NCBI GenBank assembly: GCA_015064195.1
Contig: SVSO01000173.1
Coordinates: forward strand, 1-6,317
Length of the DNA stretch: 6,317 bases
From: Oscillospiraceae bacterium
GTDB taxonomy: Bacteria > Bacillota_A > Clostridia > Oscillospirales > CAG-272
Direction of reading: 5' to 3'
Position numbers and translations under genes: made by a program. The first letter of the stretch is position 1. Every line of letters starts with the position of its first letter. The notes under the pieces are model-generated. The model made no database searches, was not told the DNA's origin, and was given only the letters and a program-made list of their open reading frames with translations. Of the stretch, positions 1-4,783 are shown piece by piece.

Positions 1-389
1 CAGTTGCCTTCGACGTCATGAACCCCGATCTCGACTTTGAAGCCGCAAAACGCGCCGTTGCCGAAGCGAAGCATCTCACGCACTACTGGCCGGGCGATTT
101 CTACCCGCTGACCGCGCCGACGCTGGACGAAGACGGCTTCGCGGCGTATCAGGTAGCGGACGGCGACCGCGGCTTTGCGATGATCTTCCGCCGCGAGCTG
201 TGCGAGGCAGACATGTTCACAGTGACGCTTTCCGCCATCGACCGGACGGCAGAATACGCCGTGACGCTGACCGACGAGCAGTACCGTAAGACCGAGACGA
301 TCGTCTCCGGCGCGGCACTCGCGGACGGTTATGCCGTCATACTCCCCGACGCACACACGAGCGCGGTGCTCGAATATAAGAAAATTTAA
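1..389 (+). CDS. Alpha-galactosidase-like glycoside hydrolase, C-terminal fragment (5' end outside window)
   Basis: The open frame enters from the left edge (first full codon at 3) and ends with TAA at 387-389; about 129 codons are visible. The Met at 18 lies inside the domain and is unlikely to be the start. Seen: near the start, an acidic stretch with N-P-D-L-D-F followed by a G-D-F-Y-P-L-T motif, then A-A-Y-Q-V, an F-R-R motif, a beta-rich stretch with Y-A-V-T-L, and an end reading S-A-V-L-E-Y-K-K-I. From knowledge of the family, this succession (FYPLT, AYQ, AFRR, then a short beta-sandwich ending in SA-hydrophobic-Y) is typical of the C-terminal domain of clostridial alpha-galactosidases of the GH36/melibiase type. 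The catalytic (beta/alpha)8 barrel and its Asp residues lie upstream, so activity cannot be confirmed. SBP1 starts only 19 bp downstream, implying one operon and a link between glycoside hydrolysis and uptake. The exact family (GH36 or a relative) and the substrate are uncertain. Confidence 0.72.
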   Translation, partial: VAFDVMNPDLDFEAAKRAVAEAKHLTHYWPGDFYPLTAPTLDEDGFAAYQVADGDRGFAMIFRRELCEADMFTVTLSAIDRTAEYAVTLTDEQYRKTETIVSGAALADGYAVILPDAHTSAVLEYKKI

Positions 390-394
390 TGAAT

Positions 395-400
395 GGAGGA
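395..400 (+). promoter_or_regulatory. Ribosome binding site that fixes the SBP1 start
   Basis: GGAGGA lies 8 bases before the ATG at 409. It decides the start at 409 over an in-frame ATG at 331, which lies inside the upstream hydrolase gene and would put a charged stretch ahead of the lipoprotein signal peptide. Confidence 0.85.
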
Positions 401-408
401 TAAACACC

Positions 409-1914
409 ATGAAAAAGATCACAGCATTTACCCTTTTACTCGCAAATCTGCTGCTTTTAGCAGCCTGCGGCGGCTCGGAGGTGTCGAACGACACAACAGC
501 GTCGGCAGGCGGTGATACCACGGCCGCACCGGTCGAGACGGAGGTCACCGACGATATTCCGGAGCTGGATTTCGGCGGCGCACCGTTCCGCGTGCTGACG
601 GCGGACTTCTCCGGCTATCCCACCCGTACCTTCTCCGCAGAGCAGACCGGCGACATTCTCGACGATGCGCTCTTCGCACGCAATCGGTATCTGGAGGAGC
701 GCTTCAACATTGAAATTGAGGAGATCACGGTTTCCAACTTTATTAAAGACATCTCCCCGGCCATCCGCACCGTCGTTCTCGCAGGTGACCCGGCTTACGA
801 GATGGCGATGATGGTCGACCGCTTCGCACTCAACATCGGCATGGAGGGCTGTCTTTACAGCTACAACGATCTGCCGTACATCGATCTGGACAAGCCTTAC
901 TGGAATCAGCAGGTCAAGGAGGATTTCTCCGTGGACGGCAAGCTGTTTTTCTGCTATGGCGACGACAATCTTGTGTTCTTCCAGAACACCACCATTCTCA
1001 CGTTCAACAAGCAGCTCGCCGAGCAGTATAAGCTCGACGACCCCTATCAGCTCGTCTACGACGGCAAGTGGACCTACGACCGCTTCATGGAGATGAACGC
1101 GGCCGTTACAAACGACCTCAACGGTGACAGCGTCATGGATATCAACGACCAGTGGGGCACGATCATGGCGACCAATATGTTCTACGCGAACTTCTGGCTG
1201 CAGGACGGCCTCAAGCTGGTGGAAAAGGATGAGGATGATCTGCCGTACTTCAACGTCCCCGGCAACGATGCACTGCAGTCGATTCTTGTAAGACTCGCCG
1301 AGGATTCCAAGAAGGGCTACTTCTACGATATGGATACCCGCACGGATTACAATGAATTTTTGAACACCTCCGCGCCCGCGAACTATGACGGCTCCCGCCT
1401 GGACAATCTGATGAAGCTCTTTACGATGAACAAGTCGCTCTTTGCCAGCGCGACCTTCATTCATGTTATCAACGCGCGCACGATGGAAGCGGACTTCGGC
1501 ATTCTCCCGTTCCCGGCAACGGAGGAGAAGGAGCCGGGCTACATCTACGGCAGCCGCACCTTCGGCGGCTTCCCGTACGTCGTTCCGGCCAGCACGGAAA
1601 ATCTCGAAATGGTCAGCGCCGTCATGGAGGCGTCCGCGTACTATGCGCATCAGAACGTCATCCCCGTGCTGTACGATAAGGTTCTGAAGGTCAAGAACAC
1701 CCGCGATGAGGATTCCGTCAACATGATGGACATGATCCGCCGGAACCGCATCACCGACCTCGGCGAGACGTACTGGTGGGACAACGTGGAGAACACCTAC
1801 GAGCAGGCGTTCAAGGAAGGCGATGTCAACATGGCATCCCGCACGGCCGCCGTGGAGGAGCTTGTCAACGCCGACCTCGAAAAGGCGATCGAATTTTTCA
1901 AGGCGCTCGATTGA
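409..1914 (+). CDS. Extracellular solute-binding lipoprotein (SBP1), ABC sugar-transporter type
   Basis: A 501-residue protein expected to be anchored outside the membrane and to hand a solute, probably a sugar or oligosaccharide, to an ABC permease. Seen: M-K-K, a hydrophobic segment at residues 4-19, and lipobox L17-A18-A19-C20, followed by a Gly/Ser/Thr/Asp-rich linker to about residue 50. The mature part has an F-G-G-x-P-F-R-V start, a P-Y-I-D-L-D-K-P motif at 156-163, G-K-W at 219-221, and an EF-hand-like acidic loop at 236-250 (D236, N238, D240, D244, D247). A D-F-G-I-L-P-F-P motif follows late, as in many family-1 binding proteins. It shares these landmarks at the same residue numbers with the convergent SBP2. 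The start at 409 is supported by the lipoprotein signal and ribosome site. It follows the hydrolase fragment by 19 bp and is followed by a hairpin terminator. No permease or ATPase gene is in view. The ligand is inferred only from context; the class assignment is firm. Confidence 0.88.
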   Translation: MKKITAFTLLLANLLLLAACGGSEVSNDTTASAGGDTTAAPVETEVTDDIPELDFGGAPFRVLTADFSGYPTRTFSAEQTGDILDDALFARNRYLEERFNIEIEEITVSNFIKDISPAIRTVVLAGDPAYEMAMMVDRFALNIGMEGCLYSYNDLPYIDLDKPYWNQQVKEDFSVDGKLFFCYGDDNLVFFQNTTILTFNKQLAEQYKLDDPYQLVYDGKWTYDRFMEMNAAVTNDLNGDSVMDINDQWGTIMATNMFYANFWLQDGLKLVEKDEDDLPYFNVPGNDALQSILVRLAEDSKKGYFYDMDTRTDYNEFLNTSAPANYDGSRLDNLMKLFTMNKSLFASATFIHVINARTMEADFGILPFPATEEKEPGYIYGSRTFGGFPYVVPASTENLEMVSAVMEASAYYAHQNVIPVLYDKVLKVKNTRDEDSVNMMDMIRRNRITDLGETYWWDNVENTYEQAFKEGDVNMASRTAAVEELVNADLEKAIEFFKALD

Positions 1915-1938
1915 GCGCAGAACGGGATACAGCAGAGC

Positions 1939-1973
1939 GCCGGATGCAGGCTTTGGCCTGCATCCGGCCGTTT
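1939..1973 (+). terminator. Intrinsic terminator after SBP1
   Basis: A perfect 13-bp GC-rich stem (1939-1951 paired with 1956-1968) with a 4-base TTTG loop begins 24 bases after the SBP1 stop. The T-tract is short and interrupted (TTTG then TGCGTTT), so the hairpin is clear but termination efficiency is uncertain. It closes the hydrolase-SBP1 operon. Confidence 0.65.
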
Positions 1974-2034
1974 GTGCGTTTACCATCCCGGCAGACCGCG
2001 CATCCGCAAAAAATGTCTGCTTTGCGGAAATCCG

Positions 2035-2063
2035 TTGCAATTTTTGCAAATGTGTGGTATAAT
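2035..2063 (+). promoter_or_regulatory. Near-consensus sigma-A promoter in the intergenic region, no conventional gene downstream
   Basis: The -35 box TTGCAA (2035-2040), a 17-bp spacer and a perfect -10 box TATAAT (2058-2063) preceded by TGG give an extended -10. The predicted start of transcription is about 2068-2070. TTGCAA recurs at 2044-2049, and the spacer holds the 8-bp palindrome TTTGCAAA (2043-2050), a possible operator. An inverted repeat (TCCGCAAA 2003-2010 with TTTGCGGA 2021-2028) lies just upstream. The promoter points at the 3' end of SBP2, so its product would be a short RNA, a tiny peptide message, or an antisense transcript. Confidence 0.6.
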
Positions 2064-2069
2064 GTGCAG

Positions 2070-2200
2070 ATTGCCACCAAAACGGGCCAGCAGGGACGGC
2101 TATATGCAATCGAATCTTTATAATAAGAGATTGGATGACGCTTTTAACAAAAAAGGCTGCTGCAAATAAACAGAATTTGCAGCAGCCCCGCTGTTTTCTT
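2070..2200 (+). ncRNA. Candidate short structured transcript (possible small RNA)
   Basis: This interval begins at the predicted start of the strong promoter at 2035-2063 and ends just past the 13-bp hairpin at 2155-2187, which is followed on this strand by GCTGTTTTCTT, a weak T-rich tract. Inside it, AATCTTT (2113-2119) can pair with AGAGATT (2126-2132), with one G-U pair, to form a 7-bp hairpin with a 6-base loop. A 21-residue open frame (ATG 2104, TAA 2167-2169) with an AGGGA purine run upstream also lies here, but its last codons are made of the terminator stem, so it is probably incidental. No known RNA family is recognised. The support is promoter plus hairpins only. Confidence 0.25.
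2149..2187 (-). terminator. Strong intrinsic terminator of SBP2
   Basis: On the minus strand a perfect 13-bp stem (2187-2175 paired with 2167-2155) with a 7-base loop is followed directly by six T residues (2154-2149). It lies about 125 bases after the SBP2 stop codon at 2311. On the plus strand the same hairpin is followed only by a weak T-rich stretch (2192-2200), so it may work partly in both directions. Confidence 0.88.
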
Positions 2201-2209
2201 GGAGCGGAG

Positions 2210-2263
2210 ATGTCCGAAGCAGAATACCGTAACCTGGTAAACGATGTTATGCATAAAACATGA
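2210..2263 (+). CDS. Possible 17-residue small open frame (uncertain)
   Basis: The frame runs from ATG at 2210 to TGA at 2261-2263 and begins M-S-E-A-E-Y-R. GGAG at 2201-2204 sits 5 bases before the ATG, a reasonable ribosome site. It lies beyond the hairpin at 2155-2187, so it would be made only if transcripts from the promoter at 2035-2063 read through. No family is recognised. It may be chance or the remnant of a lost gene. The TTATGCATAA palindrome (2247-2256) falls inside it. Confidence 0.15.
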   Translation: MSEAEYRNLVNDVMHKT

Positions 2264-2310
2264 TCTCTCCGATAAAAGTATCCACCATGGTACAGTACTT
2301 TGATGATGAT

Positions 2311-3774
2311 TTATCCCGCATTCACGATGGAATCCATCTGATTCTGCAGGGTTTCCGTCTTGGAAGCGATTCTGGATGCCCAGTTGGGATCGTTCTGGAA
2401 AACTGCCAGATAGAACTCCGCGCTGGGAGTGCCGATCAGATCGGAGAAGATCTCGCCCGGATCGTAGACGATGTTTGAAAGGATCAGATCGTACATCCGG
2501 GATACGTTGTCGTCCTGCGCATAGCGGGTCTTCAGCGTGACCTCGCAGTATTCGGGAACCAGGCGGCGGTGAGATGCACTGCCAAGCGCTTCCAGCACTG
2601 CGGACGCAGGCTCGATGTCGGCGCTGACGGGGATGAGTGCATAGCCGGAACGCTGGAGGCGGGACTGATAATTCTTCTGCGCTTCGTCCCACTTGGGATA
2701 GGGCAGCAGGCCGTAGTCAAACTTGATGTCGCCGAGGATGGCCGGTGCATTGGCCAGCGTATCGCAGGTGAAGACCGAGCGGCCTTCGATGAAGATCTTG
2801 CTGATGAAGGTTCCGCCCACACCGGCTGCATGGGAAGCGTCATTGTTCTGTTTGGCCGGATATACGTTGGAATTTTCGTGGACGATCTCGCACAGCTTCT
2901 GCACTGCCGACACCGCGCGATCGTTATCGTAGGTGAAGTTGTACCGATTGCCCTCCTTCACGAACATATTCACCTCCAGCGCGGGCATGAATCCCAGCGC
3001 GTAGGTCATGCCGCCGAACGCAAGACCGTACTGGTCCTCCGGGCTGGCCGCCGTATCGCCGTTCAGGTCAATGTACGTGTTGGCGATCAGACGGTTCATG
3101 GCATCCAGCGTCCACTTGCCCTCATCCACCAGCGCGTACAGGTCTTCGTTGATGTTCATGGTCTTCATCAGCGTGTCGTTGAAGAACATACCGAAGTTGT
3201 ATTTGATGTTGGTCAGTGCAAAGCTGCCGGCGGTGAAATAGATATAATCGGTGGGCATATTCTCGGTGATGGATTTGATGTACCACGGCTTGTCGAGATC
3301 GATATAGGGCGTGTCGGCAAGATTGGTGAAATACTGGTCATCGCTCACGCTTCCGGCAAAATTGCTGAGACCGATCACAAGGTCGATGGAATCGTCATCC
3401 GCCATGATATTGCCGATGATCTTGCTTTTGTAGGTCGGGATGCCCTCCCACTTGAAATCCTCCGAGGTGTAAGCGAGCTTCACATTCAGCCGCTCCTCCA
3501 CCTCTTTGCGGACGGCATAAACAGCATCATCGAGACGGTTGCCGGTTTCGGTTTCGCTGTACAGATCGGTGAAATAAGCATTCGCGTAATTTCCGACACT
3601 GATGCCCACTTCCTGTCCCTGAAGATCAAGGTCAGCGGGCAGATCGTCATTGTACGCATTTGCGGTGTCCGCAGAGCTGTCGCCGCCGGTTGTGGTGTCC
3701 GCCGATGTGCCGCCTCCGCAGCTGGCAAGGAGAAGTGCGCAGAGAAGAATTGTGCTTACAGCATTCTTTTTCAT
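2311..3774 (-). CDS. Extracellular solute-binding lipoprotein (SBP2), paralogue of SBP1
   Basis: A 487-residue lipoprotein predicted to bind an extracellular solute for ABC import. Seen: hydrophobic signal segment at 5-18, lipobox L16-A17-S18-C19, then a Gly/Ser/Thr/Asp-rich linker to about residue 45. The mature domain carries P-Y-I-D-L-D-K-P at 156-163, G-K-W at 219-221, an EF-hand-like loop at 236-250 (D236, N238, D240, S244, D247), and D-Y-G-L-L-P-Y-P before the C-terminal lobe. These landmarks match SBP1 in order and in residue number, so the two are paralogues. The start at 3774 is supported by TGGAGG (3784-3779) with a short 4-base spacer and by the signal peptide. It has its own promoter, a roughly 45-base leader with a palindrome, and a strong terminator, so it looks monocistronic. 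It is divergent from the AraC-family gene, the usual arrangement for a regulated target. No permease partner is visible and the ligand is unknown. Confidence 0.88.
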   Translation of the reverse strand: MKKNAVSTILLCALLLASCGGGTSADTTTGGDSSADTANAYNDDLPADLDLQGQEVGISVGNYANAYFTDLYSETETGNRLDDAVYAVRKEVEERLNVKLAYTSEDFKWEGIPTYKSKIIGNIMADDDSIDLVIGLSNFAGSVSDDQYFTNLADTPYIDLDKPWYIKSITENMPTDYIYFTAGSFALTNIKYNFGMFFNDTLMKTMNINEDLYALVDEGKWTLDAMNRLIANTYIDLNGDTAASPEDQYGLAFGGMTYALGFMPALEVNMFVKEGNRYNFTYDNDRAVSAVQKLCEIVHENSNVYPAKQNNDASHAAGVGGTFISKIFIEGRSVFTCDTLANAPAILGDIKFDYGLLPYPKWDEAQKNYQSRLQRSGYALIPVSADIEPASAVLEALGSASHRRLVPEYCEVTLKTRYAQDDNVSRMYDLILSNIVYDPGEIFSDLIGTPSAEFYLAVFQNDPNWASRIASKTETLQNQMDSIVNAG

Positions 3775-3804
3775 AGTGCCTCCAATAAATGTATTTTTTC
3801 ACAG

Positions 3805-3814
3805 GGTTCGAACC
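3805..3814. promoter_or_regulatory. 10-bp palindrome in the SBP2 leader, candidate operator
   Basis: GGTTCGAACC is a perfect palindrome at about +7 to +16 of the predicted SBP2 transcript, between the promoter and the ribosome site. A protein bound here would block early elongation. A repressor site is an inference; the palindrome itself is seen directly. Confidence 0.35.
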
Positions 3815-3826
3815 GTTGCTGTTTTC

Positions 3827-3855
3827 AGTATACCACACTCTTCCCGGAAATACAA
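3827..3855 (-). promoter_or_regulatory. SBP2 promoter
   Basis: Read on the minus strand: -35 TTGTAT (3855-3850), a 17-bp spacer, then -10 TATACT (3832-3827) preceded by TGG, an extended -10. The predicted start is the A at about 3820, giving a leader of about 45 bases. The -35 box is weak, consistent with a need for an activator such as the divergently encoded AraC-family protein. Confidence 0.7.
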
Positions 3856-3860
3856 TGAAG

Positions 3861-3922
3861 TTTTTCCACGCACTTGACTTTTTCGCCACAAAACCGTAAG
3901 AAATTTTCTCCGCCGTCTTGAC
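3861..3922. repeat. Imperfect direct repeats 44 bp apart, candidate AraC-family binding sites
   Basis: The 18-bp element at 3861-3878 (TTTTT-CCACGCA-CTTGAC) matches 3905-3922 at 14 of 18 ungapped positions, including an identical CTTGAC end. A third, shorter similarity (TTTTTCGCCAC, 3879-3889) follows the first copy. Copy 1 lies just upstream of the SBP2 -35 box (about -41 to -58), a position suited to activation. Copy 2 overlaps the -35 box of the regulator's own promoter, a position suited to autorepression. Spacing by about four helical turns on one DNA face would suit looping. The repeats are seen; the protein assignment is inferred. Confidence 0.4.
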
Positions 3923-3946
3923 GAATCCCCCATTTTCATGTATCAT
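3918..3946 (+). promoter_or_regulatory. Promoter of the AraC-family regulator and GRE operon
   Basis: TTGACG (3918-3923), a 17-bp spacer, and TATCAT (3941-3946) resemble a sigma-A promoter. Transcription should begin near 3953, about 24 bases before the start codon. It is back-to-back with the SBP2 promoter and does not overlap it. Confidence 0.65.
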
Positions 3947-3976
3947 ATTATTGAGAGATGCCGGAGGTGATTTTTC

Positions 3977-4783
3977 ATGAAAGAGTTTATGGTGCACGAT
4001 TTCCACATTACGGAGATCGACGGTGCATGGTGTGTCCGCGGCAATGAGGGTGCGCTGATACACCGGAATCGGCCATTCCACGGCCTTGTGCTGATGACGG
4101 CCGGCGAAAACCAATATATCTTTGAGGATGGGCAAACCATCAGTTCCACAAAAAACAAGATACTCTATCTGCCGAAAGGCTCGAACTACCGCGTGGATCG
4201 GGTGGAGCTTGGCTGCTGCTATGCCATCAATTTCCAGCTTGCCGAGCCGCTTCACTGCCCGCCCTTTACCTTCAAGATCAAATCGCCCATCCATTTTACA
4301 GAGTGCTTCAAGGCGGCGGAATACGCATGGCGCACCCAATCCTTCGGTATGCATATGCTCTGCAAATCCCATCTGTGTGCCATCATCGGCGCCATGCAGA
4401 CGGAATACGGCCTCGGCTATGTGAACAAGGAGACGACGGCACTGCTCACGCCGGCACTGGAGTATATGCAGCGGGAATTCAGCCGGACGAAGATCAAGAT
4501 TTCCGATCTCGCCGCCCTCTGCGGCATCAGCGAGAGCTATTTCAGGCGGATCTTTTACAGCTCCATGGGCTGCTCACCCATCCAGTACATCCGGAATCTG
4601 CGGCTCAACTGCGCAAAGAATCTGCTGCGGTCAGGGATGTACACGGTCAGTGCGGCGGCGGCACTGTCCGGCTATCAGGACGACTGCTATTTCAGCCGCG
4701 AATTCAAGAAATCGGCAGGGGTTTCCCCCTCCGAATATGCGAGAGAGAGGGACAGCGATGAACTTTCGGAATTTATGGAATGA
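3977..4783 (+). CDS. AraC-family transcriptional regulator with N-terminal cupin-like sensor domain
   Basis: A 268-residue DNA-binding regulator. Seen: an N-terminal beta-rich region (about 10-95) with the sequence features of an AraC-type cupin ligand pocket, including L-Y-L-P-K-G-S-N-Y at about 63-71, a helical linker at about 105-170, and a C-terminal double helix-turn-helix. The first helix-turn-helix (about 173-196) contains I-S-D-L-A-A-L-C-G-I-S-E-S-Y-F-R-R-I-F. The second (about 222-245) contains A-A-A-L-S-G-Y-Q-D-D-C-Y-F-S-R-E-F-K-K, followed by G-V-S-P-S-E-Y, the hallmark end of the family. Length and architecture fit the sugar-sensing members. GGAGGTGA (3963-3970), 6 bases before the ATG, is an excellent ribosome site. 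The gene is divergent from SBP2 and overlaps the glycyl radical enzyme gene by 26 bp, so those two are the most likely targets. The ligand is unknown but probably the sugar or metabolite handled by the locus. Confidence 0.93.
   Translation: MKEFMVHDFHITEIDGAWCVRGNEGALIHRNRPFHGLVLMTAGENQYIFEDGQTISSTKNKILYLPKGSNYRVDRVELGCCYAINFQLAEPLHCPPFTFKIKSPIHFTECFKAAEYAWRTQSFGMHMLCKSHLCAIIGAMQTEYGLGYVNKETTALLTPALEYMQREFSRTKIKISDLAALCGISESYFRRIFYSSMGCSPIQYIRNLRLNCAKNLLRSGMYTVSAAAALSGYQDDCYFSREFKKSAGVSPSEYARERDSDELSEFME
4743..4750 (+). promoter_or_regulatory. Ribosome binding site of the GRE gene inside the regulator gene
   Basis: The purine run ending in GAGAGG (GAGG at 4747-4750) sits 7 bases before the ATG at 4758. 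It favours 4758 over the in-frame ATG at 4737, which has no good ribosome site in front of it. Confidence 0.6.

Noticed and set aside
1114..1158. Dockerin repeat suggested by D-L-N-G-D
   Set aside because: A dockerin needs two such loops with helices in a C-terminal module. Here a single loop lies in the middle of a solute-binding domain, as in many related binding proteins.
457..2109. 550-codon open frame on the minus strand
   Set aside because: It lies antisense to SBP1, has His/Val/Arg-rich composition with no domain motif, and reflects the GC-rich third codon positions of the real gene. It also runs through the SBP1 terminator hairpin.
3801..3820. GGTTCGAACC as a tRNA T-arm or a tRNA-derived attachment site
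   Set aside because: No flanking T-stem pairing, acceptor stem or anticodon arm is present. It is simply a palindrome in the SBP2 leader.
2569..3858. 429-codon open frame on the plus strand
   Set aside because: It is antisense to SBP2, which has a lipobox, family motifs, promoter and terminator. The plus frame has repetitive I/V/G/H composition and no good ribosome site.
3874..3902. Second plus-strand promoter, TTGACT with TAAGAA
   Set aside because: The -10 box is poor, and the promoter at 3918-3946 explains expression of the regulator better.
3647..4372. 241-codon minus-strand frame crossing the divergent promoter region
   Set aside because: It covers the 5' ends of SBP2 and the AraC-family gene in the wrong frames and would swallow both promoters; there is no recognisable domain.
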